NCBI GenBank assembly: GCA_029962745.1
Contig: CM057156.1
Span: 165,185 to 229,184, forward strand
Length of the DNA stretch: 64,000 nt
Direction: 5' to 3'
Origin: Echinometra lucunter
Lineage: Eukaryota; Echinodermata; Echinoidea; Camarodonta; Echinometridae
Shown: positions 53,510-64,000 of the stretch, piece by piece
Position numbering within the stretch: the stretch's first letter is position 1
Layout: each line of letters starts with the position of its first letter
Program-made: the position numbers and the translations under genes
The notes under the pieces: generated by a model
What the model was told of the DNA's origin: nothing
Seen by the model: only the letters and a program-made list of their open reading frames with translations
Database searches by the model: none

Positions 53510-55200
53510 TTCAACATGTACATCTCAGTTTTCAGTCGTTTTGTTTTGTTTGTTCCCTTGAAAGAGAAAAATAAATTAAGTTCATATTCTCCTTTCATAT
53601 CAATATTTCAAAATATAATATCCTCACAGGATGCCGACCATCAAAAAATAACTGTAAAATTGCAAGTAAAAGCGAAGGAAAGAGGAAAAGAATTTGAAGA
53701 AATACAAGGATCAGAGAAAGAAGAGGAAAGAAAAGGATATATAGGCGAAGAACAAGAGATATGAAAAGAAAAGAAGTCAAAGAAGTAATTATTTTTTAAA
53801 AGACACTGCCAAGTAAAAGAAGGGCCGTCTAATCATTAGGTCAACTGTAAGGTGGAAGTGTCATCAACTCTAATCCAATTTTCCATAACTTGAAATATTC
53901 ATTGAGCAAATGGCAACCCCAAATGACAAGTATAATGAACACTGGTATGAAGATCATCACTTTCATCAGCGCATGTTTAGGATACATGTGTGGCGGTAAT
54001 ATCAATATGATAATCATAACTGATTCCTGTGGAATCTGTAATATCTTCAGCTGGTGCAAACAGGAATAATCAATCAAAAGAATATCAACACAACTAACAT
54101 TTTTTTCCTGGAATGTTAATCAAATTAGAATGTAAAACCACTACCATGGTGTCATGGACATTAGAGTCTGTAAGTGCACTGGAAATTAATTTTGCACAAA
54201 GGAAGATTCAAGTTATTCAACAGAAAATAATTTCTTCAATTCAGTTTAATGTATACAGCATTAAAGCAAGTCATAATATCATATGATATAAATCTTTAAG
54301 AATAATTTACAGCATAAATGGTACAAAGTCAGTGCTTCTACAGAAAATGTAAATATATTGCAGTGGCATGAAATAAATGAAATACAATAAAGTAACATGA
54401 AAAGAAATCAACAATGCTTTATCTAAAGCAAAGGAAAGCAATATCTCTATCATCTAGAGAATTAAAATAAAATAAGTGAAATATGTGCAAACATGGGTCT
54501 AAATACTAAGACTTTTGAATTAATTCTTTCTCTTCCTGACTCCCTCTTACATCTTACATGGAACATAAACATGATATAATCTTTCATGATAAAAAGTACT
54601 GAGAGGCTAGCATTATTACTAAAAAAAAAAAAAAAAAAAAGAAATGAGAGAAATTAGGAGGCTGCACATTACAAGGTCACAATAAAGAGAATATAAGATT
54701 TTTCCAAGAAGGGGAAAATGAACAGTAATATTCACTATATAAATTCTCCTTATAAACCATTTGATCAGTTTCAAATAAGGTCAATCATAGTAGAATGGTT
54801 AAAAAATTTACTGTATTACAAGGGCATGGTTAGCATTCAAATATTTTTGCTTGACTTGTATACTGAAATATTTCTAAATACTTTTTAATATATAACTAGG
54901 TAAATCATTCTTTAAAGTGGAGATACAACAATTTAAATGTTTTCAAATCGAAATACATGTAAACCTGTTGGACATTGAGTCCGCTATAACTCAGGCTGGA
55001 ATCTATGGAAACCAAATCAAATCATTTCAAACAGCTTAAATGTACATCAAATAAACATGTGCGATGTGAAGACAAGATTTTTAAATTTTTAACAATGTAA
55101 AACACATTAAGGCTTCATTATTTGCTTAAAAATTGAAAGATCATCAATACAAGATGTCAATTCAAAACAAATGCAGGGATATTATAATACATCCAAATAA
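53510..55200. other. Intergenic AT-rich DNA, no gene seen
   Basis: A purine-rich stretch (53640-53800) gives a charged open frame without domain character. A poly-A run lies at 54621-54640. Nothing else is noteworthy. Confidence 0.5.
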
Positions 55201-55254
55201 ATGTCTTCATAAAATAATATTGATGATGATAACATCATTATGGTGGCTTCTATA

Positions 55255-55265
55255 ATAAATACTAT

Positions 55266-55319
<54 letters not shown>

Positions 55320-55437
55320 CACTACTACTATACTCCTACTACTACTACTTTTACTACTACTACAACTACATGTACTACTACTATTCCTGCTACAACTAGT
55401 TCTACTGTTACTACTACTAATGCATATATTACTAATA

Positions 55438-55495
<58 letters not shown>

Positions 55496-55516
55496 AACTA
55501 CAACTACTACTACTAA
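55255..55516. repeat. TAC trinucleotide microsatellite
   Basis: About 260 bp of (TAC)n with interruptions. The poly-Thr, Leu and Ser frames are not genes. Confidence 0.9.
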
Positions 55517-55599
55517 AAAAAATAATAAACAGTGGGTTCAATAGCACTCATGTTTGTCACACCCGACACTTCCGGGGCTCCACTGTTATCATGGCGGCT

Positions 55600-55965
55600 T
55601 TAGAATTACTGCATTTCAAGGAATTTCTTCCAACCAGGTACCCATTTACTACACCTGGGGCCCGTTGCATAAAACTTACTATAACAGTAACTTTACTATT
55701 ATAGTAACTCTTCATGGAATACTGGATTCTGATACTGGCTGTTTAGTATGGCATGTTTCTCAATAGCCAATCAAAATCCAGTATTCCATGAAGAGTTACT
55801 ATAATAGTAAGGTTACTATTATGGTAAGTTTTATGCAATGAGGCCCAGAATGGAGAATGGCAAATGTAGATTAATGTCTTGCCTAGAGACAGAAGTGCCG
55901 TGGTGTAACTCGAATTGTGAACCATGTGATCTACAGTCCAGTGATGTATCCACTGGGATACACGG
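55600..55965 (-). mobile_element. SINE body split by a MITE
   Basis: CAGGTACCCATTTACTACAC before the insertion and GAGAATGGCAAATGTAGATT after it correspond to continuous sequence in the SINE at 59815-60045 (CAGGTACCCATTTATACACC, then GGTGGATTAAATGTCTTGCT). The tRNA-like head at the right end is strongly mutated. Orientation follows the better copy. Confidence 0.6.
55658..55846. mobile_element. Palindromic MITE inserted in a SINE
   Basis: The arms GGGCCCGTTGCATAAAAC and GTTTTATGCAATGAGGCCC pair. Inward, TTCATGGAATACTGGATTC pairs with ATCCAGTATTCCATGAAG. It is non-coding and younger than the SINE around it. Confidence 0.8.
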
Positions 55966-57538
55966 GGGCTCAGGGCGAATTCGCCCCCAAAACGCCAAAA
56001 AGAGCCCTGGAAAACTTAAAAAGAGCCCCTGAAATTCTCACAGGGTCCAATGTAAACTGTAATACAATATAGAAAATTCTGATGGGTGGGCTCAAAGAGT
56101 AGCCCCGGAAAAAAAATAATTAATTTTTTCCCTGCAACATAGTTCTCTCTACCGCAAATATAAGATTTAACAGTAGAGGGCGACATTTCCTGCATGCGCA
56201 GATACAAATCCAGTACCAACAAAGTGGCAAGATTTCTTCCGGCTTCCACAGAAAATAAGCCAGGTTTAAAGAATCCCTCATTTGACGAAATTATTGTTTA
56301 GGTTTCATAAACCCCCCTGTTTATAATTCTACTAGATCTATGCAGGTAGCATCAGGATTGTTGCTTGCATTTTCTAGGCTCAAAAATTATCATTTTTATG
56401 GGACTTGTTAAGACTCGACCATTTATGTTTGCATGCAAACCGGAAGGGCCTATGACATGTCTACATTGTGTTGGACAATATCTCCCTCTACCGTTGAATA
56501 TCAAATTTGTGATAGGGAGAATTTTAAAAAGCTTGGGTCTGTCATGTCACAATGCTCATTACAATAACTACACCTTAGGGAAGAGTCTCCTATATATGTT
56601 TATAACAAAAAATGGCTGTCCTATTCATATGGCAATATATGATAAAATATACCTCCACATATTTTCTCTCTGCACATCATTATGTTGAATTCAAACTCCA
56701 AAGACCATATGTAGAATACAATATTTCAAATGATTTACTGAATGTGTAAATGTCATTTTCATATTACATCTTACATATTACATTACATGTTACATCACTG
56801 CTGTATATCTATAAAGTCAAATTAGGGGCTTGGGAACATATTTATGTGAGGAAACATCAGTGTCGATGTGTCCAATTACAAAATATGTATTCAACCCTTT
56901 CTACAATGTGTTGACAGCTTACTTGAAAAGAGGAGTGAGTTGCAAAATAATAATCTTTTTCCCAAAAGGAAAATAATTTGTGGAACTATAATCTCTATGT
57001 TATACCACTGAGGATTACACATTATGCACTTTCTTTTTTGGTTGTCAAAACAAATTTTATACCATAATGATATAAAGACAATGAAAGGACAGAAATGAAA
57101 TGACAAAATCCTGGATTCTTTTCAAAAAGCACTAGTTACAGGAGATAAAATTGAAAAAACTCAAAATTAAACCATGAAGGATAAACTTTGTAAAACAAAA
57201 AGACCATACCACTGCTATTCATCTTATCACTAAAAACATTTCTTTCCTTAAATCAATGGAATCTTTCAAGCAGCCAAGCTGAAAATATCTTACAAATAAC
57301 TGCTTTCTATAGTTTAAATATATCACATCCAAATAGATACATGTACCATCTTGTCAATAAATTTAGTACTTTCACATTAACAATTACATATACACAATAT
57401 ACCACATAAGTATCAAGCAGCAAAGTCATATTCAACAAACTATAAATTTGATGGTCCAATTTGAATTTAAAGAAAATGAAAAGAAACTTCTTTTGTAAGA
57501 AAAAATGATGATTTGCAAATATGTAAATCAGATTATCA
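55966..57538. other. Intergenic, no gene seen
   Basis: AT-rich. Two related words, TCTCTCTACCGCAAATAT (56141) and CTCCCTCTACCGTTGAATAT (56481), hint at another degenerate repeat. No gene is supported. Confidence 0.45.
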
Positions 57539-58128
57539 TTAAAGGAGAATGCAACCCAGGCATCAGTGTGCTCTTAGTGAATAAAGATGACCAAGAAGAG
57601 TAAACAGTGAAAGTTTGAGCAAAATCGGACAATCGGTTTAAGAGTTATGAATTTTGAAAGTTTCTGTAAATCCCTATTATGGGGATCCTTGAGTTGGCAA
57701 CTTTGCCAGTATCTGTGATGTCATCGAGGACAACTCTCAATTTATTTTGTACACAATTTTAAAAAAAAATTGATGTATATGAAATTTCAAGTCAGGTATC
57801 AACAAAATTTTTCCAAAAATGCTTGCAGAATTGATATAGCCATGTCATACTCAAACAATAAATCAAAAGAATTTTTATTTTTCTTGAAAAATAAAGAAAA
57901 TCTTAAATTCTGTGCACAAAATGAATTTAGAGTTGTCCACGATGACATCACAGATGCTGGCAAAGTTGCCAATCCAAGGATCCCCATAATAAGGATTTAC
58001 TTAAACTTTCAAAGTTCATAACTCTTGAACAGATTGTCCGATTTTTCCTCAAACTTTCACTGTTTACTCTTCTTGTTCTTCTCCATTCACTGGAAGCACA
58101 CTGATGTCTGGGTTGCATTCTCCTTTAA
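57539..58128. mobile_element. TTAA-ended palindromic element, 590 bp
   Basis: The arms TTAAAGGAGAATGCAACCC and GGGTTGCATTCTCCTTTAA are perfectly inverted. Pairing continues for about 200 bp (CAGTGAAAGTTTGAGCAAAA with CCTCAAACTTTCACTG, GGGGATCCTTGAGTTGGCAA with TTGCCAATCCAAGGATCCCC). The TTAA ends parallel those of 60189-60756 and 33818-34306. No transposase is present. Confidence 0.85.
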
Positions 58129-58694
58129 TTTTGATTTTCAGATATTTGGGGGAATTCTGAAGAAACCGTTGCAAATAACCACTCAATGAATCCGCGTTTG
58201 CATATCAGCCCATAATCTCACACACATGCATACGCTATAAAAATGTTCTTATTCATATTTGACAGCTTATTCTTCAAATAAATTTCTCAAAAACTATAAA
58301 TGACTGTTACATACTGCCATTACTATTTGCTGTATCCATGAAAGCCTGAAAGGAAAAAGAAATCCTGGTAAAATCTATTTGACACAACACATGTCGAGTT
58401 CACGGAGAGAAGTTTCACCTTAAGAGCTAATGGAGAAAATAAGACATTTTGTGTACAAAACACATCAAGAGTTATCCTTAATACCCTGCCACTTTGAAGG
58501 AAAATTGCCAATTTGAGGATAGCCATAAAAAGTAAATTAATACTTTCCAAGCTTTCATAACTTTCTTATTTCGTTAATGATTTAAGTATTTGTTTACTTG
58601 CTTCTTTATATCTTCTCTTTTCACGAAAACTGACTTGTCCCCCTTATCATTAAATCTGACTTTTCCCTAGGGTTTACTTATCCTTTAAGCTATA

Positions 58695-59283
58695 CAGTGC
58701 GTATCAAAATAAAGGTAATCCAGATTTAGAGGGTTGATATTCAAAGCTTAATTGATTTAATTATCTAAATTTACCTGAGCTTGAAAGAGGAAGTCCTTAG
58801 CTTTTCACTGATACCTAACTTGTACCTCTGATGCCATGCATGACTGAATAAATTGATTTGAAAGACACCAGGTACGAATTCCATTTTTTGCAAGTTTTTG
58901 CAAGTAAGGCTGAGATGATTACTCTCACTCATCCCTCGGTTGGCTGATTTCTTTGTAAGTGAACATGGCCACTTTGAATAGCCCTTTTGTAGGCTTTGTT
59001 AATGAATGTCTGAAGAGGTTGCTTTCCCTGACTGATTGACTGTGAGGCATCTGTTACCATTCTTTGCACTCATTTTACCAAAACTTGCAAAAAATAGAAT
59101 CTGTACCTGTTGTCTTCCAGATCAATTTATTCGGTCATTCGTGGCATCACAGGTACAAGTAAGGTATCAATGAAAAGCTGAAGAGTTTTTCTTTCATACT
59201 AGGGTAATATTAAATTGTTAAATTAAATAAGCTGTGAATATATGCCCTATAAAAATGGATTACCTTTTTTTTGATACGCACTG
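58695..59283. mobile_element. Mariner/Tc1-like non-autonomous element, 589 bp
   Basis: The ends CAGTGCGTATCAAAATAAAG and TTTTTTTTGATACGCACTG are inverted and flanked by TATA on both sides, matching the TA target preference of Tc1/mariner elements. Inner arms also pair (GGAAGTCCTTAGCTTTTCAC with GAAAAGCTGAAGAGTTTTTC, GGTACGAATTCCATTTTTTG with CAAAAAATAGAATCTGTACC). No transposase frame remains. Confidence 0.8.
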
Positions 59284-59814
59284 TATAGTGATTCTTGTGC
59301 CATTTGACAAGAATGCTGGTGGGATTCATCCAAACCACAAGACAGCTATTTGAAATGCCATTCCACATTATATATACCTTGGAAAGTAACCCTTGATAGT
59401 AGGTGCTTGAAATTAACAACAAACCACTGGTGAAATTAAACAATGAAAAATCATTATCAAAGCTTGCTGACCTTTTACATGATGGCTCAATAGGTTTCAG
59501 AAAAAAGGTTTCAGATAACAAAACAATCATAGATCCATCTAGAGTGTTACAGTTCTGTAAAGGCATGCTACATCTATACTATAGGTACACTTGCAGAGGA
59601 CTTCTACATTGGAAATCAGAAGAGGGGAAGAAAATAGAGACAGAGGACTTCATGGCCTTGAAGACCAGATATGATGGCTAGAGTTTATGAAGCTGAATCA
59701 CACTATCCACAACATTTAAAATTCAAAATGCCCATGTTCATCAATTTCCTTATTTCTTTGTTGATAGTATATTTTCAATAATAATAATGATAAGATATTA
59801 ATACTGCGCAACAT

Positions 59815-60045
59815 ATCCACCCGAAAGGCGCTTACAATGAATTACCATTAATATCATTACTGCCCCAGCAGTGCCAGGTACCCATTTATACACCTGGTTA
59901 GAGTGCAGCCATGGTGGATTAAATGTCTTGCTGAAGGACATAAGGAGCAAGGCATTGGTGGAAATCAAACTCAAGACCCTTTGATTAAGAGCGCACACTC
60001 TTACCAACTTTGCCACGACACCTCCACCGCCTCTTACACTCAAGG
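59815..60045 (-). mobile_element. tRNA-derived SINE on the minus strand
   Basis: On the minus strand the head has GTGGCAAAGTTGGTAAGAGT (A-box-like TGGCAAAGTTG) and AGTTTGATTTCCACC (a mutated B-box). Then comes a body with GTCCTTCAGCAAGACATTTA, CCAGGTGTATAAATGGGTAC and CCTGGCACTGCTGGGGCAGT. The same body is present, split, at 55600-55965. Confidence 0.65.
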
Positions 60046-60188
60046 TTTCTGCTTGTACATGCATGCATGATTTTCTCTAGTCCATAACACCAGCAGTGCT
60101 GCTACCAAGTCTCAGGGAAGTTCTGAAAAAAAAAAAATATCAAGGACTCCCAGACAAGGGTACCAGTATAAAAAGAAACAAATATAAG

Positions 60189-60756
60189 TTAAAGGGAAAG
60201 TCCACCCCCAAAAGTTGCACTGTTCCAATAAAAGGAGATGAATTTGAACAGCATTTTAAAAAAGAAATGAGCAAAATCGGTCAAAGAATAAGAAAATTAC
60301 ACTCATTTACATTTTCTAGTAAATTACTCACGGCTCTGCAAATTGGCAGCACCGATGACATCATATGCGAGCAGCTCTCCATTCACTTTGTACATGAAAT
60401 TTCACATTTTCTCAATTTTCTTCCAAGTTACATTTTCTAACCCCCATAGTAAATGTATGTTCAGAAGAATTGCTGTTTACATAACATACTTTGACTATGG
60501 GGTGAGAAAATATGTAACTTCCAAGAAAATTGAGAAAATGTGAAATTTCATGTACAAAGTGAATGGAGAGCTGCTCGCATATGATGTCATCAGTGTTGCC
60601 AATCTGCAGAGCCAAGAGTAATTTACTAGAAAATGTAAATGAGTGTAATTTTCTTATTCTTAGACTGATTTTGCTAATTTATTTTTTAAAATGCTGTTCA
60701 AATTCATCACCTTTTATTGAAACAGTGGAAACTTCTGGGGTGGACTTTCCCTTTAA
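60189..60756. mobile_element. TTAA-ended palindromic element, 568 bp
   Basis: TTAAAGGGAAAGTCCACCCC pairs with GGGGTGGACTTTCCCTTTAA. Pairing extends through most of both halves (GATGACATCATATGCGAGCA with GCTCGCATATGATGTCATCA) around a centre near 60475. It is a long near-perfect hairpin with no coding content. Confidence 0.85.
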
Positions 60757-60807
60757 TATATGCTTCAATCTGGCAAAATTGTTTTAATTTTCACAAACCA
60801 CCCTTTA

Positions 60808-61620
60808 AGGATCATTCAGATATCCAGAAGCAAACCCTCCAGAAAAACCCAGGCGGGGTTTTTTTACCGTGCATTTATGCTTCCTTAGTAGATCTCGCTC
60901 AAATAAGAGAGGGCTTTACCAAAAGTTGTGCAGGCAAACTTGTGATGTCATATTTTGCGTTATCTCTGTAAGAATTAGATTAGGCCACAGTTACTACGCT
61001 GCCAGAGGCAAAAAAGATGCTTTTTACATCAGCAGTTGATTTTTTTGCCCCTCATATACCATTCAGTCACATGCAAAAAAAAAAAAGGGGGGGTTACTGC
61101 GGGAGTTAGCCGCTTCATATGTAAACAAACCTACAGATGCTTCAAGATGACATTTCACTCAACATGGACTAGGGGTAAACCCATTCCTGTCTAGATTCCT
61201 GCAAGCATATAGCCAAGCTTAAAATAGTCCTGTCCTCCCAATGTGAGTTGACTATTGTCTATTCAAAGGTTCATATCCGGCAGCAAACCCTCCAGAAAAT
61301 CCCCACAGATTTTTCAGTGTTCACATGTACTTATGATAATGAAATTTGCATGAACATGCCAACACTCAAATAATAAATAAAATAACAAGCTTGTGACATC
61401 ATACTTTGCACTAACTTTATAAGAATTTGATTTGTCAACACTTTTTTGCCACCAGGAGGTGAAAAAAACTGCCTCTCGCTTACGCATTTTGTTTGTTTTG
61501 GGTTTGTTTGTTGTTGTTTTTTTTTTTTTAATGCTGCCTGATATCCCATTCATTGTGGGGGAAAAAAATGCTGGTGTTTACAGCAGGGGTTTTTCCACTT
61601 CCTATGTAAATAAGCCTTAA
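60808..61620. repeat. Direct duplication of a ~350 bp segment, period ~455 bp
   Basis: The two units begin with AGCAAACCCTCCAGAAAAAC (60831) and AGCAAACCCTCCAGAAAATC (61282). They share CTTGTGATGTCATATTTTGC/CTTGTGACATCATACTTTGC, TTTTGCCACCAGGAGG-like words and GTAAACAAACC/GTAAATAAGCC ends. They are diverged and non-coding. Confidence 0.65.
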
Positions 61621-61693
61621 TTCACTCATTAGCTGCCAGATATTAGGCTTTACCAGTCAGTACTTCATTAGTTGATAGTATGAATGATGGATG

Positions 61694-62866
61694 TCATCGG
61701 GTCAGAGTATCTAGAACCTTTTCCTCATCATTGCCATGCACGATGAGTTCCCTCTTTATATCCTCGGACTGAAAGCCTAGTTCCTCAAACCTCTGCCAAA
61801 GCTTCAAGAAGACTTGTGCCTGCAATGATAATAGGCAAGTCAAGTGAAAAGAAGAAGGATAAAGAAGATAATGAATAGCATTAAGCTCCGATTCAAGTTC
61901 CTGCAAATAAAAATGAAACACATTAAAATCAAAACCAACAGAAACCGAAACATTAGGTGCTCTTCACATAAGGATGGACATATTGTTCCACCAGTCATGC
62001 TGTACCAGTTTGTTTTGCAAGTTTTTGGAATTCAACCACATGTGCACAATGATCACTTTTTAAATGCCAGTGTTTTAGATCACCAAGATCACTACAAACT
62101 CTGGATGAAACATCTAAAACAGGGTGTTTTGCAAAGTGTTGATTTAGGAAAAACAACATTCCAACAAATGAAGCAAGTTTTTGGAATTCAACCACATGTG
62201 CACAATGATCACTTTTTAAATGCCAGTGTTTTAGCTCACTAAGATCACTACAAACATCTGAAACATCTAAAACAGGGTGTTTTGCAAAGTGTTGATTTAG
62301 GAAAAACAACATTCCAAGAAATGAAGCAGCTGGCTAAAATCTAATCATTTGAAGAGACAACTGTTCTACAGGATAATACTGTCCCTAAACCTGTCTTTGA
62401 ATGGACTGATATGAATGGTGATCAAGGTCTTTTGGTAATATTTTGACAACCAAGTATTTTTTTTTCTTTCTTTTAATTTACACATTTCAAATACTGATAA
62501 ATTTCTCCCTCAAAAAGCTGGGTTGAAAATGCATGTGTTTACATGAATATATGAAAAGCCATCATACTTTTAAGAAATACCACATGATTAATATGACTTC
62601 AGAAAACCAAGCAGAATAACTTTAGAATATACCTAATTCTAATCCAAATTCAACAAGAATCACGTAAAAATGCTATCTTTCCAAAAATCTTGATTCATTC
62701 AGAAGCTGCATAGCTATTAAAAGTAAATCAAGATGTAAAGATTTAGTATTAGTAAACTGTATACCTTTTCTTGATCATTATCTTGTAGGCTGAGAGCAAC
62801 CTCAACTTTCTCTTCAGGAAACCCTTGACCACACAGAGAATCAACTGCACATAGAAGATCCACCAC
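61694..62866 (-). CDS. UBAP1: UBAP1-like ESCRT-I subunit, last two exons
   Basis: Two minus-strand exons can be defined. Exon 62866-62765 is preceded by TTTTTTACAG and followed by GTATAC; it encodes VVDLLCAVDSLCGQGFPEEK and EVALSLQDNDQEK. The last exon, 61819-61694, is preceded by ATTGCAG; it encodes AQVFLKLWQRFEELGFQSED, then IKRELIVHGNDEEKVLDTLT and a TGA stop. The join is in phase 0. Together they form two closely packed UBA three-helix units (GF-x-EE/ED motifs). This layout and the EELGFQSEDIK...HGNDEEK region recall the overlapping UBA (SOUBA) domain at the C terminus of UBAP1. UBAP1 works in ESCRT-I and binds ubiquitinated cargo during endosomal sorting to multivesicular bodies. The N-terminal exons lie beyond 64000. 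The intron holds a 155 bp tandem duplication. Another tandem-UBA protein is possible. Confidence 0.6.
62018..62327. repeat. 155 bp tandem duplication inside the UBAP1-like intron
   Basis: The units start at 62018 and 62173 with GCAAGTTTTTGGAATTCAAC and run to AGGAAAAACAACATTCCAA. They differ by an 8 bp stretch (TCTGGATG) and a few substitutions. The frame through them looks open on both strands, but no homologous protein is recognised. Confidence 0.85.
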
Positions 62867-62923
62867 CTGTAAAAAATAAAATCACAATGTTGAATCATCA
62901 AGTATTAACAAGCACTAACAAGA

Positions 62924-62925
<2 letters not shown>

Positions 62926-63013
<88 letters not shown>

Positions 63014-63018
63014 AATAC

Positions 63019-63080
<62 letters not shown>

Positions 63081-63115
63081 TCAATAATAAATATATTTAA
63101 TATAATAATAATATC

Positions 63116-63159
<44 letters not shown>

Positions 63160-63290
63160 TTATTATTATTATTATTATTATTATCATTTTATTAATAATA
63201 ATAATAATAATTATTTTATAATAATTATTCTTATCATTATTATTATTATTATTATTAATTATTATTATATATTATTATTAACAAGGAAAT
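62926..63290. repeat. AAT/ATT microsatellite region
   Basis: About 230 bp of (AAT)n switches to (ATT)n near 63157, forming a large simple inverted repeat. It lies in the putative upstream intron of the UBAP1-like gene. Confidence 0.9.
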
Positions 63291-63899
63291 ACTTTTAGAA
63301 GTGTATTATGGTCAGAAATGGAAGGTAGTGCACATCATGGATGCCTCTCAATTTCTAAGATACAGAGTTGTCAGAAACTGAAACCAGACTATCATGAAGA
63401 GCCTCAATGTAAAATTCACAACATTTGCAGAAGCACACATTCCACAATGTAAGTGTAATTTATGTGCACAATAATGACAGCTCCTTGAGAAATACCTTCT
63501 TTGATACTTCAGTTGCAGAGATATATCTTTGGAACATATTGGGTGAACAAAAGTGCTGACAATAATCATGATGACATTGTGTTACACAGTATTTCTAATG
63601 ATACTATTGATACAGTAAGACAAGCTATGAGTTTATTTTGCTGTACAGCATGGAAACCCTGTAAACTGGTATTGCTGCATAGGATTTAGAACTACATGTA
63701 ATTACAGCAGCTCATACATGGGATGGTAAATTGGCATATGGTGAGAAAATGTAAACATGCCTCTACTAGACTGTACATCACAAGCTCAGCCAGCAACCCC
63801 TACTCAGCCAATTTCCTACACTTCCAACACATCCAACTTTAGGCCTCAACTCAACATTACACCCAATTTATCCTAGAATAAATAAATTAATAAAATATA
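63291..63899. other. Probably intronic DNA of the UBAP1-like gene, no exon seen
   Basis: No exon with good splice borders could be recognised on the minus strand. The open frame 63501-63689 on the plus strand is not convincing. Confidence 0.4.
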
Positions 63900-64000
63900 C
63901 TTCGCAATAAAGATGTTTGTAAACAAAAGTAATGTTAATCTGAGTCGGGATATTTCACCTTTAGCTGATGCGATTTACAATGATTGAGAATTCCATATGG
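63900..64000. repeat. Dispersed repeat cut by the right edge
   Basis: It matches 34395-34505 with about ten differences. The element continues beyond the window. Confidence 0.7.

Noticed and set aside
55182..55704. Poly-Thr, poly-Leu and poly-Ser frames
   Set aside because: They are TAC trinucleotide repeat artefacts.
59403..59681. 92-codon open frame between a mariner-like element and a SINE
   Set aside because: Its composition is mildly coding-like, but there is no domain or partner exon. A transcript would be needed.
62915..63187. Poly-isoleucine frame
   Set aside because: It comes from an AAT/ATT microsatellite.

Overview
The window is animal nuclear DNA. It is AT-rich, with exons separated by long non-coding stretches, many microsatellites, a LINE, several tRNA-derived SINE families and many short inverted-repeat DNA transposons. 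The abundance of non-autonomous hAT-type elements, the CGCTCGCTTCGCTCGCTC motifs and the style of the cut-and-paste MITEs suggest a marine invertebrate deuterostome. A sea urchin or other echinoderm is my best guess, but I inferred this from the repeats and not from a marker gene. A run of exactly 500 Ns (30345-30844) marks an assembly gap.

The main content is a same-strand (+) cluster of related type I membrane proteins with immunoglobulin (Ig) domains, between about 4.2 and 46.6 kb. Four loci have long coding sequence: 8207-9985 (5' end not visible), 11946-13582 (one frameshift just after the first Ig cysteine), 30845-32619 (5' end lost in the gap) and 44630-46606 (complete, 658 aa). Around them lie damaged relatives: 4192-5770, 6235-6725 (cytoplasmic tail and 3' flank only), 11340-11500 (first Ig domain only), 21960-23412 (broken by two MITEs and a SINE) and 30202-30344. 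Ectodomain, membrane segment and tail are read without introns in every copy where they can be followed. Family hallmarks are an unusual second domain with four cysteines, a conserved V-D/E-P-F/Y linker into a membrane-proximal Ig domain, a basic stop-transfer sequence, and tails rich in tyrosine motifs. The tyrosine motifs include YxxM (predicted PI3K p85 SH2 sites), YExI and YxxP. I do not recognise the family under an existing name. It looks like a locally expanding, decaying set of candidate signalling receptors.

Region by region: 0-4 kb is repeat-dense (hAT-like pieces, a pyrimidine tract, MITEs). 4-14 kb is the densest part of the Ig cluster, with duplicated 3' flanks. 14.3-21.7 kb is stacked hAT-type elements. 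22-23.4 kb is a broken Ig copy. 23.4-25.4 kb has three copies of one tRNA-derived SINE and a 1.2 kb hAT element with internal tandem repeats. 25.4-29.1 kb is a degenerate APE-type LINE on the minus strand with a palindromic MITE inside its reverse transcriptase. 30.2-32.6 kb is a gap-broken Ig gene. 32.6-44.5 kb is intergenic with repeats. 44.6-46.6 kb is the complete Ig gene. 47-61.6 kb is intergenic and rich in palindromic elements. At 61.7-62.9 kb, on the minus strand, two exons encode the C-terminal tandem UBA region of a UBAP1-like ESCRT-I subunit, whose remainder lies beyond the right edge.

I read all alignments by eye. Element names (hAT, mariner, CACTA, piggyBac) rest on terminal sequences and target-site duplications, not on transposase genes, because no transposase gene was found.
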